Shown here: piece by piece, positions 1-9,480 of the stretch
Position numbering within the stretch: the first letter of the stretch is position 1
Layout: every line of letters begins with the position of its first letter
NCBI RefSeq assembly: GCF_043290135.1
Contig: NC_134710.1
Span: 203,878,192-203,942,191, forward strand
DNA: 64,000 nt
Origin: Rhipicephalus microplus
Taxonomy: Eukaryota > Arthropoda > Arachnida > Ixodida > Ixodidae
Direction: 5' to 3'
Notes under the pieces: model-generated
Told to the model about the DNA's origin: nothing
Seen by the model: the letters and a program-made list of their open reading frames with translations, nothing else
Databases searched by the model: none
Position numbers and translations under genes: made by a program

Positions 1-192
1 GGTTTCTGTATGACAAACTACCGGTGATCATCCACCGACGATGACGACTACGCGACAAAAGCTCATAAACCTACCGCAACCCGAATGCAGCTCTAACTTT
101 AAAGCTTCGCAGGTATAGTAGACCTCACGACGCAACGTCGAAGCAGCGGAGCAAGCTGACGTAGCCGTCATCTGACGCTGCGTCCCTACCAC

Positions 193-450
193 GGTATCAG
201 AGCTCTCGTCGACATCGGAGCCGACGATTCTTTCATCAGTGGCCCGTACACCACGAAGTTGGACAAAGTGAGGACCACCTAAGTAAAATGTGGGCAGAAG
301 GTGGTCACCTGTTATTGCAGGAGAGAATCTCGACATGAATGTCGCCAATAACAACCGGATTTATTCAGCGACTTTCGTAGTCCTATAGCGCTGCTCAAGA
401 GATACCATCCTTGGTAGCGACTTCTTAGGCTTTCATGCTGTCTCAGGTAT
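193..450 (+). pseudogene. Gypsy aspartic protease remnant (copy A)
   Basis: Reading from 193 gives LVDIGADDSFISG, which matches the retropepsin active-site loop (usually VDTGA, then a hydrophobic strand), but the Thr after the catalytic Asp is Ile. About 200 bases on, a shifted frame reads TILGSDFLGFHA (around 398-440), the second conserved strand of Gypsy proteases (ILGxDFL). Stops separate the two halves. In the element this domain would cut the Gag-Pol polyprotein; this copy cannot do so as written. The link to the RT downstream supports the call. Confidence 0.75.
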
Positions 451-1020
451 TGACCTGAGATCTGAGTCGGTAAGAGTATAAACAGGAAAAACAATGCCAG
501 ATACCCTACATGAAACGTACGCCTTGATCGTGCGGGAAGACGAAGCCGCTACTCCGCCTAAATCAAGCGTCATCATTTTTGTCGGCACTCACGAATTCAC
601 AGACCTGGAAGGTGTCGTCGAAGGCAAAAACACCTGCTGATCAACTGCATCATGATACGCCGAGCTGTGTAGAAAAAAAGCACCAGAAATGTTTGCAAAT
701 TTCAGCAAACAGCACAAGCTCATGAGCATATGCACCAAAGTCACCTATGGCAATAAATTTGTTGAAGGCTTCAATGCTTTCGCCCTCTTTAATTTTGCAG
801 AAGCTAATCCAACAAATCAAGCACCTACGCCAACTTTTGACGTCAACCCGAGCCTTCCTAAGCATATACAAGAACAGCCCAAGGCCCTAGGGTGTTCCTG
901 CATGGAAGGACTGCATTTTGTTGTCGTCGAGAATTCGGCAGACTCTAGTCGCGAAACATCGCATCATAAACGAAGAAAGTGCCAGATTACTGGAGCAGTG
1001 GCCGTACAGAGTTTCGAATC

Positions 1021-1745
1021 GTGAACAAGAAGCCGTAAAGAGTAAACTCGACGAAACTCTACGGGATGACATCATCCGGCCATACAAAACTTCATTGGCG
1101 TTACCCGTGGTGTTAATTAAGAGGAATGAGACACTACGTATTTGCGTTTATTATCGTCGCCTGAATCAGATTTTGAAGGACGTGTATTCACTTCCTCGTG
1201 TAGATGACGCCCTGAATCAACAACACAACACAAAGTACCGTTCGTGAATGGACCTTAAGACCAGCTACTCGCCAATCGATGTATACGAGAAAGGCTGAGA
1301 AAAGACCGCCTTCCTAATACTAGACGGCATCCTAAGTTCAAGGTCATGCCTTTTGGTCTTCGTTCGGCGCTTGCGACATTTCAGGGCGTTATTGATACAG
1401 CACTGGCAGCAATAAAGTGGCAGAATCGCCTCGTGTACTTGGACGACTTCGTTGTTTTCCGCAAACTTCAAAGAACACAGTCGTCGCCCAGAAACTGTAA
1501 TTTAAGCTATAAAGACCTCCAGACTAATGCTGAAACCAGAAAAGTGCCTCTTCACGTAGGAGGCCCCCTTGTTATTGGGCAACGTCATAAGCAAATCTAC
1601 AGTTCACCCCGACTTGCAGAAAACAGATGGGATCGCCACCTTCCCGCCGACCACCGATCAAAATGCCCTACTCTGATTTCTCGACTTGCACGCCCATTAC
1701 AGACGATTCGTCAAGAATTTTTTCACAAATCGCCGACACGCTAAT
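1021..1745 (+). pseudogene. Gypsy reverse transcriptase remnant (copy A)
   Basis: RT blocks appear in order in two main frames. From 1021: KSKLDETLRDDIIRP, then LRICVYYRRLNQ, then SLPRVDDALNQ. After a stop at about 1245, MDLKTSYS is catalytic block A. From 1340: KVMPFGLRSALATFQ, followed by LVYLDDFVVF, so the YLDD catalytic box is intact at about 1436-1447. A stop and frame changes break the domain, and downstream thumb sequence is only partly readable (HYRRFVKNF near 1695-1720 in another frame). These blocks are specific to LTR-retroelement RTs. Confidence 0.88.
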
Positions 1746-1860
1746 GCATCTCACAAAGACCAACGTGCAGTTTAAGGGGGAAGTGACGCAAATTCCAGCA
1801 TTTCAAGAACTTAAACTACGCCTTCAGATGTCTCTGATATTGGCGCATTTCGCCAAATAC

Positions 1861-2275
1861 GCCGATCCACACCGACTCAAGCTGCTAAGGACTCACTGCC
1901 ATCCTTGAGCAGAAGACCAATGAACTAGAAATGGCTAATAGTTGCGCTAGCCGGCTACTTTTCAAAGCAGAAACCAATTGTTCTGCAACAGAAAAGGAGT
2001 GCCTTGCCACCTTTCAGGCTACGTCAAAAAGTCACCTCTGCTTCTTTGGCAGGCACTTCAATATTGTGAATGACCACTGCGCCTTGTTTGGCTTGCTAAC
2101 TTGAAAAGACCTTCAGGTCACTTCAAATGCTTAAGGCTGACAGTTCAAGAATATGACAATACCGTCATTCACAAGTCCGGCAGATTACCCTCCACGTCGA
2201 CTACTTGTCTCGTGCCCCCGTCGACCCACTGTCGCCCAACGATCAGGATGAGGACAGCTTCTCGGGAACAATAAG
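1861..2275 (+). pseudogene. Gypsy RNase H remnant (copy A)
   Basis: The frame through 1945-2100 reads like ASRLLSKAETNCSATEKECL and then HFNIVNDHCALFGLL. This corresponds to the conserved Gypsy RNase H strand (YASRxLxxAExNYSxTEKECLA) and the TDHxALxWL strand. A tether-like stretch near 2180-2230 reads VDYLSRAPVDPL, which normally links RNase H to integrase. Stops and a frame change before 1900 show decay. Confidence 0.82.
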
Positions 2276-2289
2276 TGCCGACCACTTAA

Positions 2290-2704
2290 CCGAACGACAG
2301 TGAGCCAAGCCGGATTTTAACGGCCTAATAGAATACCTCGAAGGCGAGGCCACAAAACTTTCGCGGGTATTCAAGCGAGTGCTTGGTCGCTCTTTCTGCG
2401 AAACGGCAATCCCCAAAAGAAGGTCTTGCCACGTCTAGCCAACTAGCTTCCTGTGGTGCCTTCATCACTGCAACCAGAAGTCCTACGGGCCCTTCACGAT
2501 GACCAATGGCTGGCCACTTTGGTTTTTTCTGCAAGCTTGCGTGGATACCATAACAGTACCATTGGCCACGCCTTACTGCTGATGTCACCAACTACGTAGA
2601 TCTGCTGACAGTGTGAGCACTGGAGGACACTGCTGAAAAGGCCAGCTTAACTTCTGTACCCGGTCAAGCCACCTGACCAACCATTCAAGCAAATCAGCGT
2701 GTAA
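2290..2704 (+). pseudogene. Gypsy integrase N-terminal remnant (copy A)
   Basis: Shifted frames give EVLRALHDDQWLATLGF and YHWPRLTADVTNYVD (about 2475-2600), matching the zinc-binding N-terminal part of Gypsy integrase (LHDxPxAGHLGxxRTLARI... YYWPxMxxDVxxYV). The zinc His is blurred: H is kept in LHDD, but the second His (GHLG) reads as ATLG. The match ends in PPDQPFKQI near 2690, just before the first catalytic Asp. The catalytic core is absent here. Confidence 0.75.
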
Positions 2705-2940
2705 TGTGTCAATTTTTATAAAAGGAAGCGCGTTTGGATTGCGCGCTCCAGCTGCTGCTGGCAGCGCGTTCAAGTGGGAGCGAGAGCAACCACAGTCTCT
2801 CTTCGCGTCATCTCGCGTTAAGCAAAACAACCATGCTTTGCTGATATGAAACCAGAAAAAAGACTGCAACTCCCTCTCCTTCAAGGCGATTACCAGCTTT
2901 TGCGTGATCGCAATGAAGGGGGAGGAGGTTGCAATTTTAC
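2705..2940. other. Unassigned stretch with GC-rich hairpin
   Basis: No coding match. It contains short GC-rich self-complementary runs (GCGCGCTCCAGCTGC near 2740-2755) and leads into the inverted repeat at 2941. Confidence 0.4.
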
Positions 2941-3048
2941 ACAGTTCAAGCGAAAAAAAGGTAACAACAGACTCAGAAAGCAACGAGGACAAGCGCCTGT
3001 CCTCGTTGTTTCCTTAGTCCGTTGTTACCTTTTTGCATTTCAGCTGTT
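2941..3048. repeat. Imperfect palindrome, about 54-bp arms
   Basis: The left arm contains AAAAAGGTAACAAC and then AACGAGGACA. The right arm carries the reverse complements (TGTCCTCGTT, GTTGTTACCTTTTT). The centre is at about 2994/2995 with a 6-bp loop. A few mismatches lie between the blocks (CAGACTCAGAAAG against CGGACTAAGGAAA). It could be a small foldback element or an inverted duplication at the end of the Gypsy remnant. Confidence 0.75.
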
Positions 3049-3530
3049 TAAGGCATGGAATACCAACTAGACAGCTCCCACAGGTTGCAAACTTGCCGCT
3101 GGTTTCATATCAGCAACGAATGGTTGTTTGCTCGCTGCAAGATGACGCGAAAAGAAAATGTCGTTCAGTTCAGTTAAGACTGGCATAGTGGATGGACGTG
3201 TTTTTCGAGCGTACCCTATCGACTTCGCATACAAGTGGTTTTGTATGTTTCGAGCTTTGTATGTTTGTAGCACTTATTACATTACATTACGCGGCTTTTT
3301 CAGGGATCAGTCACCAGGTATTTGCTAGTTTGTGTGGGTTTGTGTTTGCTTTTTGTGTTTTTTTTTCTTTTGCCACCTTGTGGGGGAAGTGCACGTACAT
3401 TAAACACGCAAACTTTTGTAGTACAGCTTAGACTTTCTCTTTTCGTAGGAAAGGGTTCGTTGTTCGCGGTGTTTGGTAATTATCAAGTGCGAAAATTTAT
3501 AAGCACAATTGAAGTCAGTAAAACGTGGTT
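3049..3530. other. T-rich leader before the LINE, no clear gene
   Basis: T-rich sequence with short repeats (CATTACATTACG near 3283) and TTTTTTTTTC near 3360. It may include the 5' UTR of the + strand LINE, since its 3' side runs straight into LINE-like sequence, but I cannot place the LINE 5' end. Confidence 0.3.
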
Positions 3531-3634
3531 GTAAAGGGTTCAGGATGCGGGGTGTGTTTGAAATAGGGCATAAGTGCAGAAGCGGATGGAGAGGAGGCTG
3601 AGGCCAAGTTTCGGCAATGTGAGGTCGATAAAAA

Positions 3635-3904
3635 ATGGAGAAAATGATAGTTGCCCAGAGTGAACTGCTGATGAGAATCACCGAGCTGGAGATGGCGTTG
3701 GGGACAGATAGAGGGGAAATGAGGGTTATGAGAGAAAGGCTGGAGTGCGCCGAGGAGGCACTAGTGAAGGTGAACAAAGGAGCGGCCACTAGAGGGAACA
3801 GTAAGGCACTGTCAACCAGAATGGCGGAGAAGAAAGAGCAAGCAAGTTCTGAAAAAAAAAACAGGTTCATCCGGTTCAATGATCGCAAGACTCAGATTCA
3901 GTGA
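3635..3904 (+). pseudogene. LINE ORF1-like coiled-coil segment
   Basis: This 89-residue frame is rich in E, K, R and L in heptad spacing (MRITELEMALGTDRGEMRVM..ERLECAEEALVKV), so residues 5-50 should form a coiled coil. The tail is basic and Ser/Lys-rich. It lies directly upstream of the LINE endonuclease, the usual position of a nucleic-acid-binding ORF1. No RRM or zinc knuckle is visible. The frame closes at 3904 with no clear continuation, so it is probably a truncated ORF1 or the N-terminus of a broken longer frame. Confidence 0.5.
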
Positions 3905-4080
3905 AGTAGTGGTGAGGCTGGGGGGAACAAAGCAGCCGGCGTTACAGGTGCAAGTAACCCCCAGGTGCAGGACGCTCCAGCTAAAAAGTCAAAACACATG
4001 ATTATCGCCATGTACTCAGAATAATATCGATGCGCAGAAGCAATTAAAAGAGGGTGAGAGGTGACAAGAGGGTTGTAATA

Positions 4081-5370
4081 GGCACATTTTCAGGAGAAGC
4101 TAGAAGCAGTCATGTGGCAAGCGAGCACACAACTCAAAAACACAGCTGATGGACGAAACCTCGTGATAATTTCAGGCGATTTAAACGATGTCCTAAATGA
4201 AGATACAGCAGGCCTAGCGACCACACTGGCGAAAGGGGTTGATGACAAGCGCGCCGCTTTGCCTCAGGTGCAGGTATTGATATGCACGATACCAGAGGTA
4301 CCAGTGCGTGACGGCAACCTGGAAAAAGCGTTTGTCAACGCAAACCAATAGATATTGCGGATGAGTCGAGAGAACGGTTTTGAGGCAGTAGGAATAAACA
4401 GAGAGATGCAAAGGTGGGCTGATTTTCAGCGAAAGGAAATTCCCGTCGACGGGTGGCTAGGTCATGAGGTGGGTTGGCGACTTGCAGGACGAGCGGTAGC
4501 TTTTTTGGGGGGCAAGCGAGCTCTTCGGGGTGCAGGATAGCTAGTAACAAGAAAAACAAACAGGGAGACTCTTCGACAAGTGTTATGGACAGATACGTTT
4601 TCAAAGTGGCACCAATGTCTAAGATAGGTAGAGTACGGGGCCTAAACAGTCGTAGCCACGAGGGCCGAGCCAATTGAGGCGTAGGGTATATTAACACGCA
4701 GGGTGCAGGAACAGGCTGAAGTGGAACGAGATAGAAGAACACCTCAGAGAGGAGAGGCGAATTGTATACGGTTTCGTAGAAACACAACTTGGGGACATAG
4801 AACAACCTCCTAACAATCCGGACTACGCGTGAGAATATTATTATAGACCAGCAGGCAGCAGAAAGGGGGGTGGTATTAGGACATTTATTCATAAATGTAC
4901 AGACTGGCAAAGGGTCAATCTGGAGTGCAAGGAACAATTATGGCTAAAAGAGGAAGTGGAGGCAAATGACACACCATGGTTTGGTGTACTTGTGGACGGG
5001 AGCAAAGGCCCGAGAGGAAAAGCCAGCAATGGTGGAGTGTATATAAAATAAAAATGAGGAATTAGGAAGAGAGTGCGAGATAAGTATATTAGGAGATATG
5101 AATGCGCACATAGAAGATATAGATGGGTATACCAACCCAACATGCAAAATCAACACGGATATGTGTGAAAGGTGTGATTCGATAATTTGCCACAGTACTG
5201 AGAAGTGTGAAGGGCAAATGACATGGGATGTAGGAAGACTACAGTCGACGATAGATTACGCACTGATGTAACATAGGAATATGATAGGCTCAGGGGAATG
5301 CAGATAGATGAATGTGGCTCCAGAAGTCCGAGCAGTGATCACAAACGTATCAAGCTAAGTTTAGGAACAG
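4081..5370 (+). pseudogene. LINE endonuclease (EEP family) remnant
   Basis: In the frame around 5090-5270 one reads ILGDMNAHIEDIDGYTN, then CHSTEKCEGQMTWDV, then STIDYALM. A shifted frame at about 5315-5350 gives GSRSSSDHKRIKLSL. GDxNAH and SDH are the metal- and base-contacting motifs of the endonuclease that nicks target DNA for target-primed reverse transcription. An earlier, partly duplicated-looking GDLNDV stretch lies at about 4170. At least five stops and frame changes occur, and several hundred bases between 4350 and 4880 match only weakly. Confidence 0.8.
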
Positions 5371-6039
5371 CATTGAAAGTGGGAAAAAGACAAGATGAGC
5401 AACTAAAAGAAAGTTTTTTTTTTCATAAAGGCAAACGGAAATAGCTACTATACAAACTGAGAAAGTAATCACTGAGTATAATAAAACAGTGTGGACATAC
5501 ACGAATCTAATTAGACTGTTTACGCTAGAGTTCGCTAAGACACGTGACAGTCACCCCGGAAAGAAGACACAAACCCAAGATTTGGTGGAATGAGGAAGCT
5601 AGAGAGCCATAGCAAAACGTCAGGAAGCCTCTAGGGAACAGAGATATGCTAAGCAGTGGGTGAACCGACCGATGATGTTGAAAGAAAATGGGACATTTTT
5701 CTAAGCTGTTCAAGGGAAGCATCCCTTATAATCAATGAAAAGAATAGAAGAAATGGGGTTCAGTGGGTTGCCGAAGTACATAAAAAGGATAGAAAGGCAG
5801 CTGCGAAATTTCGGAACTATCTGAACTCCCTAAAAATTGAGACGAGACTAGAGCAGTGGTTCATAACTACAGCTCAAGGTGCTAGGCTAGACGGGGACGG
5901 AAGCAACAGAATATATAAGAAGAAGGGTGACAGAAAAAAATTCAACAAAGAAGTGCCTTATGCACCACAATAGACAAGGATGAATCACGTGGCGCAATGG
6001 CTCCATTTTCACGACGAGAGTGAAAGAGGGCGGAGAAGA

Positions 6040-7434
6040 GAGTTCCTAGTAGTACATAAACAGGTCCAGATGGCCTTCCAATTATGCTGCTAAAGACATT
6101 AGGTCTGAAGTCTAAGCAGACTTTGACAGAGGCAGTGAGTAAAATAATATTTGATGGTTAAGTCCCCGATGGATGGAAACTTAGCAGGATGAGCATGATC
6201 TGTAAAGAAAAAAGGAAAAAAAGCTGACATAAACAACTACCGTCTATAACAGTGACATCAGTGGCATACAGGCTGGCGATGCAGATTATTAAGGAAAGAC
6301 TGCAGGCAGGCAAAGAAGAATAGGGGGTACTAAGGGTACTGCAGAGTGGGTTTATTAAAGACAGGAGATTGGAAGACAATCTGTTCTGACTGACGCAGTG
6401 CGTCGAAATAGTGAAAAGGAACACAGGCCCCTGTGGCTAGCATTCATTTTTGGATAGGAAGGGAGCGTACGATAACGTGGGTCAAGAGGACTTGTGGGGA
6501 ACTGGACACACTAAGTGTTGAAGATGGAGCCACTAATCTTTTAAAGAATTACTTCAAAGGCAACAAGGTCGTTATAAAGTGGAAAAAACAGGTATCCAAG
6601 CCCACAAACCTAAAACGGGGGCTTAGGCAGAGGTGTCCTCTCTCACCCTTGTTTGGGCATGTAATGCGGAGGCTTAGGCAGGGGCGTCCTCTGTCACCCT
6701 TGTTATTCATGCTGTACCTTCAAGGATTACAGGCCTAATTAGAGGGAAGTGGACTTGGCGTTAATCTCTCTTTCATCAAACAAGGAAAACTCAATGCACA
6801 GGCACTACCGGCATTGATGCACAAAGATGATATATTGCTAATGGCCGACAACAAGGAAGATTTGCAGCGATTGATGGACATCTGCGATAATGAGGGAGAT
6901 AGGTGAAATTTCATATTCAGTAAGTAAATATCAGCAGTCATGGATTTCAATGACAATGAAGGTAGTGAGCTTAAAATACAGGAGGTCACACTAGAGATAT
7001 AAGATGAATGCAATTATCTGAGCCTATGGATAAGCAATAGGGTCGAGTACCTAAGGGAACATGAAATATACGTGACGACTGAAGGTAACAGAAATGCAGA
7101 GGTGATGAAAAACAGGGCACTGTGGAATTACAATAGGTATGATGTTGTAAGAGGAATATGGAAAGGGGTCATGGTTCCTGGTCTGACTTTCGGCTATGCG
7201 GCCTTGTGTATGACATTAGAAATTGAAGCGAGATTCGAAATTAAGCAACGTGGAATAGGTAGGCTTGCCTTAGCAGCTCAAGGGATTACACAAAATCAGG
7301 AAGTACAAGGTCATGTGGGAAGGACATCGTTTGAAGGCAGGGAAGCTAGCAGCAAGGTTAAATTTGAGAAGCGATTAAGAAAAATGGGGGAGGAGCGTTG
7401 GGCTAGGAAGGTTTTCAGATACTTGTACATATAG
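6040..7434 (+). pseudogene. LINE reverse transcriptase remnant
   Basis: RT blocks appear in order: VTSVAYRLAMQIIKERLQA (about 6250), GFIKDRRLEDNLF (about 6350), YDNV (about 6470), GLRQRCPLSPL (about 6620), then KDDILLMADNKEDLQRL (about 6823-6873). The catalytic YADD is changed to HKDD at 6820-6831. From 7072 a clean frame of 120 codons continues the thumb and C-terminal part (NRALWNYNRYDVVRGIWKGV). Stops near 6330, 6390, 6900 and 7000 break the upstream part. The changed YADD alone would kill polymerase activity. Confidence 0.88.
6621..6705 (+). repeat. 51-bp in-frame tandem duplication inside the RT
   Basis: The block GCTTAGGCAGAGGTGTCCTC at 6621 recurs at 6672 as GCTTAGGCAGGGGCGTCCTC, and each is followed by a near-copy of the same CTCACCCTTGTT. 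The offset is 51 bp, exactly 17 codons, so the RT motif LRQxxPLSPL occurs twice in one open frame. Confidence 0.9.
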
Positions 7435-7960
7435 AATATCGATAAAAAATGGAAGAAGCGAACCCGAAAATTGAAGGCTAAATACTTGGAAAACAGCATG
7501 GGCCAAATCAAAAAGAATTATTGGTTAAGAAGAAGGTGAACGAAGCTGAGAGTGATATGTTGAGAATAGGCATGATTAAGAAGTCCACACTAGTGATCTA
7601 TCGAACTTTTAAGCTGGAAATTGCCAAGGAAACGATCTCTGAAAATACTCGGCGTAGTTCTCTACTGTTTTAGGCGAGGACGGGAGTATTGCGAACCAAG
7701 ACCTATCGGGCCAAATACGAAGAGGTAGAGACGGTATGCAGTGCGTGTGGAGAGGAGAAGGAAACTGATGAACACTTTATAATGTTTTGTAAAGGGTTTT
7801 ACCCGATAGTTCAGGGTGATGGGGAAAACTTTTTAAAACACTGAGGTTTAGAAACAGGAAGGGCAAAATAGACTTTAAGTGGGTAGAATTGACTAGAAGG
7901 AGCTTATCTTATAGTTGGCAAAAATGAGAAGGCATGAGTGAAGATTAAACCTTTCAGTGC
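7435..7960 (+). pseudogene. LINE C-terminal zinc-motif segment
   Basis: A frame near 7680-7800 reads ARTGVLRTKTYRAKYEE followed by CSACGEEKETDEHFIMFC, a C-x2-C-x8-H-x4-C motif typical of the C-terminus of several LINE clades, where it helps bind nucleic acid. Stops and frameshifts precede it (7440-7675). This marks the end of the LINE protein; the remaining 130 bases are 3' UTR. Confidence 0.8.
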
Positions 7961-8095
7961 AAAATACCCGTCCTCAACCTCACTATTTAAAGGAAAAAAA
8001 AGATAAATCTAGTTTTTGGTTCACTAAGTATTACGGCTTGGTGGCGTTGGCCACCGTCCGACTTAAAGGGTAGGGCCATATCAATACATTCATCG

Positions 8096-8520
8096 TTGCT
8101 CTCGCTCCTGTTTGCTTGCAATGCCGCTGTACAAGAAACGACGCAGATGATGCCTTACAGGTTGCTCCACAGAAGAAACCCTCTAACAACGCTCGACACC
8201 ATGTTACCTAACATCAGTGACGAAGAAAAACTCGATGTCACCATGTACCTTCAGCGCGCTGATAAAGCTCGTCAAGCCTGCGAATAAAGAACCAACAGAC
8301 GACTGGAAGCCGCCTTTACAATATTCGACAAAGCTACGGGGAATACCAGCCCGGTGACCGCTCCGGAGTGTGCACGCCGATATGCTTTCGCGGACTTAGT
8401 TAAAATTGTCTGCGATAGACCACACAGGGCACTTCGACGTCTCGACATAACCGGCTACGAGGAATCACAAACTCTCAAGGGTGGTGTACGTGACTTCATG
8501 ACGTTCAGGTCGTGTGTGTG
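8096..8520 (+). pseudogene. Gypsy integrase C-terminal remnant
   Basis: The 63-codon frame at 8096 reads NAAVQETTQMMPYRLLHRRN and LTTLDTMLPNISDEEKLDV. It matches closely the stretch after the catalytic Glu in the intact integrase at 15709-16818 (NTAVQETTQISPYKLVYGRS). Shifted frames continue to about 8500 with pieces matching its chromodomain-like tail. It is probably the 3' part of copy A, split off by the LINE insertion, with about 130 codons of the catalytic core missing. Confidence 0.75.
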
Positions 8521-8939
8521 AAAACTTTTTACGGGCGTTAGCAAACATAAGAACTGTATTTCTTAGTTTTGCGCCTTTGGTATTGTGCTTTATCACTGGT
8601 ACTTATTGACAATTGTACTTTATTGCTTTGCAGCTTACTGATTGTTCTTCCGCCACCAATCAATGCATCGGGACGGTGCAATTTTACAGGGGAGCGATTT
8701 CAGACCTTAACTTTTATGTTTTATGTTGCCGGTACATTGCACGTGTAGCTATAGTATTGCCCGAATCCTCGCCAAAATGTATCTAGATAGTTGCAATGTC
8801 CGAGAGCGTTTTAGATAGTTTTCGGATTATCTGTTCTGCTTCAGAGCATAAACATGAACGATTGAGTTGATCTGGACCAAACTCGGCCATCAATGGTAAC
8901 ACTCGAATGGGGGGAGTAATTTTAAATTAAAAAAATGAA
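8521..8939 (+). other. Probable Gypsy 3' untranslated region
   Basis: Non-coding. It includes GTGCAATTTTACAGGGGAGC near 8676-8695, placed like a polypurine tract before a 3' LTR, but no LTR with clear TG..CA ends follows. AT-rich up to 8939. Confidence 0.35.
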
Positions 8940-9480
8940 AAAAGATAGCTCCATAACTGTCTCTCAAGGGGAGGACACCTCAACAGTAGCTCACGAGGAT
9001 TGGGGGTAGAAAAGGGATTGAACAGATAGGATTAAAAGGTAAAGAGATAGACAGAGAGAGGAAGAAGAGAACAAGGCGCGGGGACAGTGAACGACGGAAG
9101 TGAGGAGAAGACAGGAAAGATGGACACGATGCAGGAGTTCTAGGACGGGGCAGCACTGTTGAGAGCTCTTGTCGGTGTCAGGAATTGGCGTAGAGCTAAT
9201 CCAGTCGGCCAGAGCTACGCTGTCATCGTTGTCGTGGATCGGCGTCAGGAGGTGGCGTAGGACCAGCCCAGTCAGCCAGAGCTGCACTGTCATCGGAGCT
9301 CTGAAGGGCACAACCGGTCGGCACGGAGTCCAGCGAGCGAGGCTCGAATGTTAGACGCTGCGTGCGTAAATGCCGACGGGTGTTGGTGCGGATCAGATTA
9401 GTGACGATTGCCGCTCTGTTCGCCAATAGCACGATGGTCATTGTTTGCTGTAATTCAGCCAAGACTTCCATTTTTGAATA
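8940..9480. repeat. Unclassified repeat with 67-bp internal tandem duplication
   Basis: Purine-rich sequence (AGAGAGAGGAAGAAGAGAAC near 9050) leads into two adjacent copies of a unit, GGAATTGGCGTAGAGC at 9181 and GGAGGTGGCGTAGGAC at 9248. Both contain CAGTCGGCCAGAGCT or a close variant and end in GTCATCG. The offset is 67 bp. The open frames here are a by-product of GC content. It looks like an interspersed repeat, but I cannot name its family. Confidence 0.5.

Larger units (their letters stand above)
1..2704 (+). mobile_element. Ty3/Gypsy retrotransposon pol remnant (copy A)
   Basis: Protease, RT, RNase H and the start of integrase can be read in the usual Gypsy order on +, across several frames. 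The remnant begins before the window and stops at about 2704, just where the integrase catalytic domain should start (reading like KPPDQPFKQISV). Frames change and stops occur in every domain, so this is a dead copy. The domain order PR-RT-RH-IN is diagnostic of Ty3/Gypsy. Its missing 3' part may be the integrase tail at 8096-8520, with the LINE at 3.5-8.1 kb inserted between. Confidence 0.9.
3531..8095 (+). mobile_element. Non-LTR retrotransposon (LINE), nearly full length, decayed
   Basis: Segments of a LINE appear in order: a coiled-coil ORF1-like frame, an apurinic-type endonuclease, RT, and a C-terminal CxxC..H..C motif. The 3' end (about 8040-8095) reads GGTGGCGTTGGCCACCGTCC followed by CATATCAATACATTCATC. 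I recall this GC stem and CATC-type tail from a very common tick LINE whose ORFs are often labelled 'tick transposon'. Many stops and frameshifts make this copy inactive. The clade is not certain; no RNase H was seen. Confidence 0.85.
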
